From Pomacea canaliculata (lineage: Eukaryota; Mollusca; Gastropoda; Architaenioglossa; Ampullariidae), in the NCBI RefSeq assembly GCF_003073045.1, contig NC_037603.1, positions 12,778,192-12,842,191 of the forward strand: a stretch of DNA of 64,000 bases, read 5' to 3'. The translations under genes were made by a program, and so were the position numbers. Under the pieces are notes generated by a model that saw nothing but the letters and a program-made list of their open reading frames with translations, was not told the DNA's origin and ran no database searches. Positions 54,701-64,000 of the stretch are shown here, one piece after another (positions within the stretch are counted from its first letter, which is position 1; each line of letters begins with the position of its first letter).

Positions 54701-54961
54701 AATTTTTCACTATTCCACGTTAACTTTAATATGCATGTGTTATTTTAATTAATATTCAATACGTCACGAGTCTAACTCAACCTTTTCTTCTCTAGGCGTC
54801 ATGGCTACACTATTCCTCATTCAAAGCTGACAGAAGAAAGCTCGGGAACCTACCCAAAGGTAATCTTTCCTCGAGGAGGAGACAGTGTGACGTTTGATTC
54901 CGGAATCGAAAACCCAACCTATGACGTCACGCAGACTATGTTGAAGAACGAGGAATGCTAA
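40299..54961 (+). CDS. LDL-receptor-related type I membrane protein with three YWTD propeller-EGF modules
   Basis: Exons: 40299-40362 (signal peptide, WILLLPAAFSS), 42877-42960 (tentative), 43177-43417, 43829-44047, 44316-44568, 44844-44988, 45180-45293, 46042-46314, 46640-46793, 47122-47271, 47396-47513, 47753-47906, 48873-48995, 49614-49847, 50169-50340, 50599-50729, 51178-51334, 51460-51569, 51786-51905, 52475-52924, 53547-53637, 54796-54961; about 1,240 aa. Propeller 1 has NVYWSD, YLFFSDWG and RIFWVD; EGF1 is the 45180 exon. Propeller 2 has NLFWTD, TVYWTDLGDDD and MYWAD; EGF2 is at 48873. Propeller 3 has HVYWSD, KIYWSDWG and VLYWAD; EGF3 is at 51786. Then come a Ser/Thr/Pro stalk, the membrane helix (VAVAVVLSALLVSAGVIAFIVYKR) and a ~55-residue tail with ENPTY, the NPxY endocytosis and PTB-binding signal. 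Likely a surface endocytic or signalling receptor; ligand unknown. LRP5/6 have four such modules plus LDLa repeats; none are seen here. The weakest part is the donor of the second exon (GAGG|GTTCCA), chosen because it alone keeps phase with 43177. In-frame ATGs also lie at 40200 and 40218; 40299 gives the best signal peptide. Confidence 0.85.
42585..42726 (+). repeat. Dispersed repeat, copy B (related to 11318-11462)
   Basis: Ordered blocks match copy A: CGGGTACCTG, GTTTATCTCGG, AAGGTTGGGC, a CACATACCATGTT block, GGGTGAACCC and GTAGGTT. It sits in receptor intron 1 in the same orientation as copy A. Confidence 0.6.
48540..48690 (-). repeat. tRNA-derived SINE-like element
   Basis: On the minus strand the segment begins near 48690 with a TTAACCAAGAGGCGCCCTGG block and GGTTCGATTTCC, the latter a good polymerase III B box. 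It continues to a GGGTACCCGACCCC block. A diverged relative lies at 6585-6670. It sits in a receptor intron. Confidence 0.5.
49083..49142. repeat. AT-only inverted repeat (long hairpin) in a receptor intron
   Basis: The left arm from about 49083 (TTAATAATTATAAATAAATA...) is matched by a right arm ending about 49142 (...TTAATTTATAATTATTA), with a tip near AACAATATT. The arms are about 25-28 nt with a few mismatches. No flanking terminal repeat is clear. Confidence 0.7.
52675..52773 (+). repeat. Coding tandem repeat in the receptor stalk
   Basis: Three 30-33 nt units encode ETPPSSQTNS, ETPPSSQTNS and KETLPSFQTNS. The first two units are nearly identical in DNA (GAGACGCCTCCTAGTTCCCA), which points to recent duplication. 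Length variation between alleles would keep the reading frame. Confidence 0.9.
53140..53314. mobile_element. 175-bp inverted-repeat element (MITE), possibly hAT-like
   Basis: The ends are perfect 13-bp inverted repeats: CAGGGCTTCTGCT on the left and AGCAGAAGCCCTG on the right. The interior repeats GGGGTCC or GGGACCCC several times in both orientations. GACAT occurs just outside both ends (GACATT before, TGACAT after), which may be a worn target-site duplication. No coding capacity. CAG..CTG termini suggest hAT, but this is not certain. It lies in the intron before the transmembrane exon. Confidence 0.8.
53943..54006 (+). CDS. Duplicated transmembrane exon of the receptor (alternative exon or relic)
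   Basis: About 305 nt after the main membrane exon lies a second copy: GTGCAG acceptor, 64 nt, donor AAGAG|GTAAGG. It enters in phase 1 and leaves in phase 2 exactly like 53547-53637. It reads LAIVLVNLLVAAAVSASLLNKR, paralogous to VAVVLSALLVSAGVIAFIVYKR, and the DNA aligns without gaps over the last ~60 nt. It is about nine codons shorter at the start, has no stop, but its pyrimidine tract is poor. It could replace the main exon by mutually exclusive splicing. Using both copies in series would break the frame, because the phases do not match between them. Confidence 0.55.
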
Positions 54962-57357
54962 CACGATGACTTTCATTCCATGAAATACTCATCATTGTGG
55001 CTTATTAAATATTGCAAGCGCTTAAATAATGGTTCTAAAATATGTTCTTTGTAATAATTCTTTAAAACGTTTACAGGCATAATGATCTACTTAAGAAGTG
55101 TTTGGGGTTTTTTTATGATTCGGGTACTCAGTGGCGATTTGGGATCTCACCAATCACGTTTTCAAAGGAAGATCTTATTCTTCGTGTGAGGTTTTGTTTT
55201 CGAGAAAGTGCTGGCAGTGACTGTGTTGTTGGAGAAGACGTTGCAGGACTTTACACTTGGGCATTCCAGACTTCTGTGTTCATAGAAAAAAATGTCGCTG
55301 TCATGAAGTTACGTTGTAAAACCATTTTGGTGCTATTTACTAATGTTACAGTTTTGCTTAATGTCTTAATGAAGTCTGTATTTACTATAATTGCCAGAGA
55401 GAAACCCAATTGTCACCTGCCCTTCGAGAAGGAGGCTTTAAAGAGATCACTGCTTTTTGTAGGCTAAAAAAGTTTAACAACTTTTTGATTTCTTTGCTTC
55501 TCTGTCGAGGACCTCACGTTTATGAATCTGCGGTCGACTGAAGGTATACCTACCAAGTTAGGTCCCTCAGATTTCAAACCTTTTTTTCTGAAGAAAAGTT
55601 GTCTTACTGCGTGACGTAGACCAGAGTTAAATTCACTTAAAGATGCTTTGCTAGGTATTGCTGTATTTGATGTGTATGCTTGTGTGTTTATCTCTGCATG
55701 TGTTCTTTGCATTTGAATATATATGTGTGTGCGTGAAAGCATTCGTATGTGTGCATCCTTATTAAAATAAGGCGGTACAAAAACATCCACACCATTGTTT
55801 AAGTAGCAGTGACAGTCGCTGTAATAGTAATTAGTGTAGCAGAAAACAAAGATATTTGTGAAATGTCATACCTCTTACGTACAAATTATTTTAGAATGAA
55901 ATGCATGTATACAGCCTGCATGATTTTTTCACTGCATTTTTATAAACTCTGATTCAGAATCTACTCTCAGTGTCTTACTCACAATGTGTACTTAAGCATA
56001 CCATCATGCCAGGAACAAATACAGACCCGTTGGTAAGGTTCTGGTTGTAGCCTGTGTAGCCTGATGTCAATGAGAAAGTCCCGTTACTGATGCCAAAGCC
56101 GTTGTTTTATCTCCATTGCCGTAGAGGAAACGGTTCACGTCCTCTTTCTAGATGAAGTTATACTGCGTGTTCATTTTGATTCTGAAGTCAATGTTTCTTC
56201 TGCATTACCCTAGTGCAGACTTGTATTTCATGTTTTCGAGGCCATTCCAGATGTCATTCCAGTTCGTCACCTGTCTCTACCTCTTTCTTTTATTCCAGGG
56301 TTTTCTTATTCTTTATTCCCTTGTTCCGGGGTATCCTATGGTCAAACATATTTTCAGAACGTATTGGGACAAAAATACTGACTTTGACCAGTGAACAGAT
56401 TTAATCAAGACTTGAAATAACTAATATGATAGAGTTGTATTGTCATTGACTATTTTGATTAACTGTTTTTACTTTTTCATCAGATCATACAATAATGTCT
56501 AAATTATACTTGAGACAAATTAATGATATAGATATTGAATCAGTTTGATGGTTCAATGTAATTTTGTAGAAAAGGTTTGCTGTCCTTGTTTTCACTTTCA
56601 GGTCCATTTTGAAAATCTGTTTTTACTTGTGGTCAGTGAACAATTTTGTTTTTGTTTCTTCGGCCTAGAGCTGTAATGTTTTATGTCGAAGTAAGGATGT
56701 ATGCTCTGTAATCAGAGTGTGATTGGCTACGTGGCATGCAGCCAACGATGTCGTCAATGATGAGGACTGAATACACTTTCTTTGTTCTTGTAAACCACAG
56801 TCCTCAAGCTGTTTGCTTCTGGTCAGTATGGAAACCTACGGTGATATAATGACTAAAATCATGCCTTTGTCATAGACATCAGTCTAGTCATTTTAGATTA
56901 TCAACAATCATCTTAAGACATGAAATTACTTGACCAGTAGTTTTTTTTATTTGTTAGTTCGTTGAGTGTTCATGATATATTGTACATAGTTCCACAATTT
57001 GGAAAATGCGCTGAGCTTTAATCACTTGAGTCAAATTTTCCATGACATTTCATCTAAAATTATGGTAAAAAACAAACAAAGTGTAATGCTAGCAACATGT
57101 GTTGTTGCGCAGTCAGATAAAAATAATGTTTTTGTATTTTTTTCTTGTTGTTTGTTGGAATTGCAGTTATCATTTTTCAAAGCATATCAAAAAGCTGTAA
57201 AGATTGAAAACTAGTCGGTACTTAATTCTGTAATGTTACCAGAAAATTCAAATTTTTTCTAGGGTGTGTACTAAAGTACAATGTCTCCTAGGGTTTGCAT
57301 GCACAGATCAGACGGGTCCATTACACATAGACATCCACATACGCACACACAAATAAA
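54962..57357 (+). other. Receptor 3' UTR and downstream sequence, no other gene
   Basis: Sequence after the stop is AT-rich. A variant ATTAAA lies at 55004-55009, only 43 nt after the stop codon, and a canonical AATAAA at 57352-57357 could end a long 3' UTR. A 121-codon open frame at 55102-55467 shows no family motif and I treat it as untranslated. Confidence 0.45.
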
Positions 57358-58774
57358 GATACACATTATCAAAAAAAAGTATAGCGCATGCTTGTTGGTA
57401 CGGACGTAAAAGGACAGTCCACAGGAAATTTTAAAAAATATGTCTTGAACTTGATTTCCAATTGTTGTACATTTGATAAATTTTGATTAAGAAATACAAA
57501 AAACTGGTGATACCGATTCAATTCTTTCATGTCACTGACTTGTCATTGTCCACTGAATGACACTTTGTTGTTGCCAAACAAGCACAGGTGAGAGAAAGAA
57601 AAATAAACATGCCTTACACCAGCTGCAAATGGTTTGTCTTTGTTTATTATTAGGACCATAATAAAATATCCTTCTAGGTAACTGATGTACAAAAACAGAC
57701 ACATACTTGCAACTTTGAAAACGAGAAAAGACAAAAATCATGTTTGTTGTTGAATGTTCTGTTGATTTGTAATGCTAAAGTTTTATGACAATGACAGGAT
57801 TTTATTATTTAAGCAATTACTGGATTGTTCACGTTTGTAATAAAATTAAAAAAGAAACATTTACGAGAATGTTTCCTCTGAGAGTACATTCTCAACCAGA
57901 AAGTCTGCCGATGAAACGACTCAAAATCTCCGAGAAATATCTGTCATATGAATTTTGGGGATCTTTCGCCTGTCCAATACTTTCTACACCTTCTTAAAGA
58001 CTTAAAAACACCCGGTCGAGATGTTGAACTCATTTTTTTGCTAAGAAGACACCAATTAATTCTCCATGTTGCACCCATGGAAGAGATTTATCTTCGTCTA
58101 TAACTGCTGCTACAGGAGGTGAAACCAAAGTCCGAGATGAAAAGTAACACCCACCGAAAGTTTCCATCTTATTGTTACAAAACTAAATATTGTTTTCAAT
58201 GTTTATATATCTTGCGAGAACTGATGGCTGTGCTTCATCATTTTCTTGCAGATAGAATGGTAAAGACGGTAAAAATACGATGATTAATGATCGTTTAAAA
58301 AAATAGACAATTACTTTGCAAATATATTACATTCTGTTTTATCATAAAAATCAATTTCATCACAATAAAAGAATTTCTTTCATACCTTATTTCTCTTAAA
58401 TTCACGCAGAAAGTGACGGTGGCAAACAGAGCTTATGCACAGGTATGGCTTTCCCGAGACAGAAAGAAAAAGAGAACGGGCAGAATTTCTAATCCTAAAG
58501 ATTTGATTGGAGGGACCCATGTGCTACCTGGTTACTGTTACTGCGGGTGATGATGGTGTCTGAGTCTTGCATCCAGCTGCCCTCTGGGCGGGGTCCGGAA
58601 ACACGCAGCAGCAGCAGCCGCACACGTGGCGCCATCTTGCAGTCCTCCAAACATCGGTTCTTGAGTTGCCAACGATTTGGTAATAAGTAGTCTCTCCTTG
58701 CCAACGACAGAGGATAACTGATGGGCTAGGAGTTGACTGTAGGGATGTCTGGAGGGAGTCAAGTGAGGTCTCTC
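57358..58774. other. Intergenic stretch without recognised gene
   Basis: AT-rich non-coding sequence. The AATAAA sites near 57600 and 58365 have no gene to serve that I can see. A short GC-rich patch with a CAG run lies near 58597-58630. Confidence 0.5.
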
Positions 58775-58860
58775 TCTCTCACACTCACACACACAAACAT
58801 ATACACGCCAACAGAACAGACACACACTCGCACACACACCCGAAACTACACACGAACATT
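58775..58860. repeat. CA-rich low-complexity tract
   Basis: Imperfect CA repeats with scattered AT and CG steps lie immediately upstream of the predicted TATA box at 58881. Confidence 0.8.
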
Positions 58861-58880
58861 CACGTATACCCATGCATAAG

Positions 58881-59041
58881 TATAAAAGTAAGGAAAGAAG
58901 AAGGACCGGCGCAGATCTTTCATCGGAGTAGACAGGAATGGTTGGAAACATCTAAGGTGAAGAACAGTTGCTGCACGTCTTCTGTCCTCCACTTCTCGCT
59001 TCACTGAACACCGACAACACCGCTCCAGCCAGGTGATCTCA
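58881..59041 (+). promoter_or_regulatory. TATA box and untranslated first exon of the hormone-like gene
   Basis: TATAAAAG at 58881-58888 predicts a start near 58911. The following sequence is non-coding and reaches a donor either at CCAG|GTGATC (59033) or at CTCA|GTAAGA (59042). The coding exon has a matching acceptor (CTGCCCTCGTCAG) four bases before its ATG, so a short leader exon spliced to 59337 fits well. Inferred from signals only. Confidence 0.55.
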
Positions 59042-59340
59042 GTAAGACTATTTTTTTTAATTTTCGAGTAAATAAACTCTGTGCTGTTTAACTTCTAAAA
59101 AAATAAAATAACTAATTTTTTTATAGTAAAGTACATAAAATCATAAGAAACAACATATGAAGACCTTTACTAGATCGACAAGTATTTCTCGCTTTAAATT
59201 ATTTCTGTTAATCAAAATGTTTAGTTGGCACAAGAGGATATTTTATTTATACTAGTGTGCAGCATTGCTCAAAAAGATAAAAACCCTAAAAAAATTCAAT
59301 TTAAAATGAAAGCCTTTATTTTATCTGCCCTCGTCAGAGG

Positions 59341-59645
59341 ATGAGACTCGTGCGGTTGCCGGGTCCCTGTGTCTTGCTGTGCATGACCGTCTTCAGCCAC
59401 ACCTCCATGGCTTCGGGTGAGTGCGTCAAGGCGCACAAGTCCATCCACTTCACGGTGCCCGGGTACATCACGTACCCCATTCATACCAACGAGTGCCGCG
59501 AGACGGTGTCTTCGGTGATCTCCCCTGTCGTGTCGGTCAACGCGTCGCACCTGAGCATGTTCCGCCGGCACTACTCCACGTGCTGCTGCGGCATCGACAA
59601 CACCAGTCTCCATGAGGTACGGCAATCGTTATCCTTCTTTGTGAT

Positions 59646-59740
<95 letters not shown>

Positions 59741-59995
59741 TCATGCATACAGACTATTCTTATTTTGTTATAGGCAGAACTGCTCAGTCTAGATGGCCGT
59801 CCGTCCATCATTCTCCTGTACCGTCGGATTGAAGAGTGTGTCTGCGTCTCCTGCGACGATGTTTCCAGAGTCAGTCGTCGGCTACTTCCGGAAATCGCCG
59901 ATCGCTTCCGATCCAAGCGGCTGCAACTTGCCCGACAGCCATCGCTCGCCACTCGCGGAGGTGCGGAGGCTCTCAGCGACATCCTAGGGATGTGA
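59341..59995 (+). CDS. Secreted cystine-knot protein, divergent glycoprotein hormone alpha-2 (GPA2)-like
   Basis: Two coding exons (59341-59616, 59774-59995) join in phase 0 to 165 aa. The start follows an acceptor by three bases. Residues 1-26 look like a signal peptide (CVLLCMTVFSHTSMASG). The rest follows the GPA2 layout: C28, TVPGY..YPIHTNEC52R, potential N-glycosylation sites N67-A-S and N87-T-S, a Cys cluster C81-C82-C83, and a C-terminal C114-V-C116-V-S-C119, the C-x-C-x-x-C ending of alpha subunits. GPA2 pairs with GPB5 as thyrostimulin and signals through an LGR-type receptor. Oddities: residue 42 is Tyr where the family has Cys, the second Cys of the usual C-x-G-x-C loop is Val56, no Cys lies between 83 and 114, there is an extra Cys in the CC pair, and a basic ~45-residue extension follows the last Cys. 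Either a diverged paralogue with an altered knot, or another cystine-knot family. Gene structure is sound; family call moderate. Confidence 0.7.
59647..59740. repeat. (ATC)n microsatellite inside the hormone-like gene's intron
   Basis: About 31 uninterrupted TCA/ATC units fill 94 of the 157 nt of the intron 59617-59773, from 30 nt after the donor to 33 nt before the exon. The poly-Ser and poly-Met frames across it are artefacts. Confidence 0.97.
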
Positions 59996-60472
59996 AGACC
60001 ACGTGACCCTGTCTTGAGGCCCCTCGGTCCCCTCTTTTCGACCACATAGCACGTGGTACCTGGTTTCCTAAGTAGGAACGAGTCGACTGTTCTGCACTGT
60101 CTTGTCGTCTGGAAAGGATCAGAGAGAAAGTAGCTCCGTGGACTTGGATTTTGAACTTTAAGAGACGGTAGTTGTGAATCTATTAATAACTTTTCCACGA
60201 TCTGCTCCTTCGTGCGAATGGCGACGCAATCGGAAAGTGCCCCAGGGTTTTAAAAATGTAGACATTGTATCCCATCTCATATCCAAATTTTTTTTTACAG
60301 TTTTCGCAGAAACATGTTCACATATTTTTCTGCCTTTTTCTCTTCATCTTCACTTCTCTATGTCTATCTCACTATATATATATAAAACACTACATGCACA
60401 CATACTAGTGAAAAACACCCGTTATTTTATCTTCTTTTCATCTGGAACCCAGGTTGGTAGGAAAGACAAAAG

Positions 60473-60478
60473 AATAAA
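60473..60478 (+). terminator. Polyadenylation signal of the hormone-like gene
   Basis: AATAAA lies about 480 nt after the stop codon at 59995, followed by non-coding A-rich sequence. It is the best-placed signal for this gene on the plus strand. Confidence 0.55.
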
Positions 60479-60933
60479 AGTACAGTGAAAATTGAAGAAA
60501 AAAAAGGACTAAATGAACAAACAAATAAGCGAGTTTGTGAGTGAGCGAGAGAATGAGTGACAACCATTACATACCTCAGTAAGATGAAGCAGGGGCGGTA
60601 AGACAGTGATAACAGTCAAGGGGAGACAAGAACGGTAAGAGGTCTCATTTTTGGCTCTAGAGTTGTCGAAAAATAAAAGCATGCAAAATTATCTCGCGAG
60701 TCACGTGCTTTGTTTCCTTTAATTTGTATCATTCGTGTTTGTTGTGCCACAGCTTTGAGAAGGTGTTTACCGAACTCGGAATAACAGGATCATCATGACC
60801 CATGTGGTCACTTTTGCCCTCTCCCTGTCCTCCCGCATCCATTCAAGCACAGCAGCATGCGAGCACACACACATATAAACACACACAAACACACATACAC
60901 ACACATCTATCACACATCAAGCGAAGTCCATCA
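60479..60933. other. Spacer between convergent genes
   Basis: Non-coding, with a CA-rich microsatellite at about 60861-60912. The hormone-like gene (plus) and the glycosyltransferase (minus) converge here. No AATAAA for the minus-strand gene was spotted. Confidence 0.6.
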
Positions 60934-62962
60934 TCAGTCAACAAACGGATGATGCTGTAGTTTTTCGTCGTCACAACTGTCGTCTGATTTGAGGAACCAC
61001 TGGCCAAACGCTTTGAAGCGGATTATTTTCTCCCTCGTGGTCGTCAAGAAGTTGTTGTGTATGGCTTTAGGAGAGGTTCGTCTCCTAAGAATCTTGTTGG
61101 TGTACCATTTGCCGTCGACGACACTCGTGTTGTAATCCACTAAGCCATAGCGAACACCTTCGTAATTCACCTGTAACCCAGAAATGAACTAAAATGAAAA
61201 AAATTAAAATGTACATTAATGAACAAACATTTGTCAGATATTCAAGGTGTGAGCTCCCATTCAAAGGTGTTTGAATTACAAAAATATGAGTTTGAGAAAC
61301 TCACCGCTAGAAGAGCGTTGAGGTACCGCTGTTCATTTTCCTTCTTCGGTGCAGACTCATTGTCTTTCAAGAATTTCATTCTGTCCTCCAAAGAGTGCAT
61401 CTTACGCGTCACTTCCGCCCAGAGAAGGCGCGTGTGCTCTGTGTTCCGAAAATAAATGAATCCTCCGCACATGATTTGGTCCTCTACGGCTGATTTCGAT
61501 CCGACCAAGTCCAACTCTTCTTTGAAAGCCAGCTCAAGGAAATCTGGAACCGGGTTCCTCAGCCAGACAAAATCCGTTTCGAACAGAACGAACGGCAGGT
61601 TACTTTGCACCAGTTCATTGAGAACCTCGGTTCGAAGCACCATCATGCGAACGTAGCCCACAGTGTTGAACGGCAGCTGACCACCGAGACTGAACCGCTG
61701 AGAGTTGATGGTCATGGAACGGACCCCAGGCCATCTCTGGGTGAACTGTGCCAGAGATTGCTTGTCCTCGGCCAACACCAGCAGTCTGTCGTGTAGACCT
61801 TGAAAACGCTTTGTGTGACACATCCAGTTGTACATCAACGGCAGGTAGGCGTGGTTGATGACCGTGACGAGGAGAGGATGCTCGTCTAGCAATTTCTTTG
61901 CTGCACTCGCCACGACTGACAACGAAGGGTCTCGAATGTCAGCTTTGTTCACTGCATCTTGGTAGGGCATTGGATGATCGAAAGAAGACAACAGGAGAAG
62001 CAGATATGAAAAAAAAATATTTAAGGTGTCAGTGATGGATGGCTATAATAAATAGTTAAAAATTCTAACAAAAGAAACATTTTTAATTAAAAAAAATCAA
62101 GGAGAGCTAAAAACAGACTTAGAAAGAAATATGTGATCTTTGATAAAATGTTTTCTTTTAGAACTACTAAATGCTGATTTATCTAAGCTGAACCAGCTAG
62201 TCAGAATCAAAGTTGTTATTTCTTATTTGTAACTTCAGTGGTTATAAATGACTTCAGATACTAAACAAACATACAAATCAGAATGTCCCCAGCAATTTTT
62301 ATCTATGAAATCGCAATTTTTCAGTATAGGGGCACGTCCATAGCCGATAAGCTAAACGTGGCGTTGACAAAATTACGGGGGAGTTTAAAAGTCCACACTG
62401 GGAATATAAATTAACTGACATCTCTAAAGTAGCCATGACAAGTGTAAAGGTCACCAACAAGATGGACTAGAGGTAACAAAGTGCAGGGGAATGTTTATGA
62501 ATCTTTACTGACACGCACGAGTCTTGGAAGAGACAGAAAAAGTAAAGATTGTTCGCGAACCTTTTCATCGCAGGGGAGAGAAGTATTACAGCCACCATGT
62601 ACCTCCATGCCAACACTTCGTGAGAACGACACCCATTCTCTCGCCGACAAAGCTTACTCAACATTCCACAGGTAAGTTTTGCTACTCCACCCCGGCGTTG
62701 AACTAATGTATCTCTATGTTCAGACGTCAGCGTTCAAACCACTCAGCTCCTCCCCTCCCCCAAAGTGTGTGAGAGGGGAAATGGGGGGGAAAGGGAGAGC
62801 ATCCCAACCCTATGTTTGTCGTGTAGTCGGCAGGATCTTTGACTCACCTCCATACCTGCAGTTATTGTGGAAGAGATCCGCCAGGTAGATGACCAGACAC
62901 ATCAAGAGGACAACGGTTATTGCTGGGCAGAGGTGGAGCCGCCTGATCCCCATGTCTGACAT
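60934..62962 (-). CDS. Type II membrane nucleotide-diphospho-sugar transferase
   Basis: Three exons on the minus strand: 62962-62848, 61957-61305 and 61170-60934, joined in phase 1 and phase 0 with GTGAGT donors, giving 334 aa. Residues about 11-31 form a signal anchor (AITVVLLMCLVIYLADLF), typical of Golgi type II enzymes. The body matches the Nucleotid_trans family (Pfam PF03407, as recalled): an opening TVINHAYLPLMYNWMCHTK-like strand, a YVRMMVLRTEVL helix, VLFETDFVWLRNP where the DxD metal site normally lies (here E165-x-D167), then DLVGSK and IMCGGFIYFRNT. It probably transfers a sugar from a nucleotide donor in the Golgi lumen; donor and acceptor cannot be told. The start is the first ATG of the frame before the anchor, with a second ATG three codons on. 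Confidence 0.85.
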
Positions 62963-64000
62963 CACTTTACACGTGACTCCAAGCGGAAGTAGATCAAAGA
63001 AAGATATCGACAATAAATGAACAACAAAAAAAAAATAAATATAATAAATAAAAAGAAATCATTTCCGTAACAATTCGTGGTTATAAGCATGGACTGTATT
63101 TTCACGGCATGAAAGAAAACTTAATATTTAAGTTGAACTATGGAACGAGTAGTATATCACATATTTAACTTTTTAAATTATTTTACGAGTAGTGTATCTT
63201 ACAGTAATAAAAAATGAATTAATGCCTTCATATTGCTTAAGAATTTATCTTAGGATATACTGAACTGCACTCATATGATTGGCAAGATTAATCCCGAAAT
63301 GCGTATCCGCAATCAAGGAATAAAAAGTTCATTTTTATGCTTTCTTCTGTCTTAATGTTTTGAGACTAAGAGTGTAGCTTGATATTCGACAATGTAAATA
63401 TTTTTTATTTCGCTGTTGGTCTCAAACGTACTTGTTCTATTGGTTGTTAATATATATTTACACCCCTAGATAGGTATCGGCACGAGCTTAGTTAAAGGAA
63501 GAAATATTGTAGAAGTAGAAGTCTTAGTTTTCTTCAATTAAAATCGTTTTTTAAGTCGAAGAAGAAATTGACGCAAAGAAGAACAAAAGAGACTGTGTAC
63601 AGAAAAGAAAGAGTTAATAAAATAAAATCAGAAAAAACAAATAAAAACCGACACATTTACGATACACACATAGATAATCCACGACTACTTACTCGCTGGG
63701 AGAAACGTTTTCACGCGCATGTCTGCAGGTGTAACATGGTTGTGCTACCTGTATCTGTTCTGTTCCTGTTCTCCCGGCTCACAAGCCTCAAAATATCACC
63801 TTTGTACACCTGCCAGGTAACACACCTTGATAACACCCACCTCACCTGTCCCTGGGTCCCGGCGATACCTGCACAATCTTCTGCACGGAGATATTGGAGC
63901 TGACGGTCCTGAGGGTCAAGTCCTGCTGTTAAATATTTCTTATCTCTTAATTTTATTCTTATTTCTTATCTGTGCTGGACTTCAATCGCATGTCGGCTAC
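62963..64000. other. Upstream flank of the glycosyltransferase, no gene recognised
   Basis: This should hold the promoter or untranslated leader of the minus-strand gene, but I see no clear TATA box or leader-exon splice sites. The rest is AT-rich, with one open frame at 63568-63903 that lacks family features. Confidence 0.5.

Noticed and set aside
55102-55467. 121-codon frame just after the receptor stop
   Set aside because: No signal peptide, motif or splice support, and it lies in the likely 3' UTR. Length alone is not enough.
59537-59832. Poly-Ser and poly-Met open frames
   Set aside because: They come from reading through the (ATC)n array in the hormone-like gene's intron; donor and acceptor flank it and the spliced product keeps the family pattern.

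Overview
The window is eukaryotic nuclear DNA from an invertebrate animal. Coding sequence is split into many short exons by GT..AG introns, intergenic DNA is AT-rich, and microsatellites and short dispersed repeats are abundant. The protein families found (a plakin, a YWTD/EGF lipoprotein-receptor-like protein, a GPA2-like cystine-knot hormone candidate, a nucleotide-diphospho-sugar transferase) are metazoan. A mollusc is my best guess, from the repeat style and the recurring GGGCAATAACTC-type motif, but this is inference and no marker in the window proves it.

Layout. 1-17.1 kb: no gene I can defend, only repeats, CpG-richer patches and two weak single-exon candidates (5764-5847, 8812-8886). 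17.1-34.2 kb, plus strand: a compact plakin assembled from 19 phase-consistent exons (788 aa), with spectrin-type helices, an SH3-like fold, and plectin-type repeats at the C terminus. 34.2-40.2 kb: no gene recognised. 40.2-55 kb, plus strand: a type I receptor assembled from 22 exons (about 1,240 aa), with signal peptide, three YWTD propeller + EGF modules, a Ser/Thr/Pro and Asp/His-rich stalk, one membrane segment, and a short tail with an NPTY motif. No LDLa repeats are visible. A second copy of its transmembrane exon lies just downstream in the same splice phase. 58.8-60.5 kb, plus strand: a two-coding-exon secreted protein (165 aa) that fits the glycoprotein-hormone alpha (GPA2) pattern but has lost several conserved cysteines. 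Its short intron is mostly an (ATC)n microsatellite. 60.9-63 kb, minus strand: a three-exon type II membrane glycosyltransferase-like protein (334 aa).

The four genes do not form a pathway; this is an ordinary stretch of animal chromosome. Exon borders were set by hand from splice consensus, unbroken reading frame and phase agreement between neighbouring exons. No transcript evidence was available. Items most worth a second look are the duplicated transmembrane exon, the three-module receptor without LDLa repeats, the cysteine-poor GPA2-like protein, and the compact plakin. Two short elements with terminal inverted repeats (30755-31014 and 53140-53314) look like non-autonomous DNA transposons.
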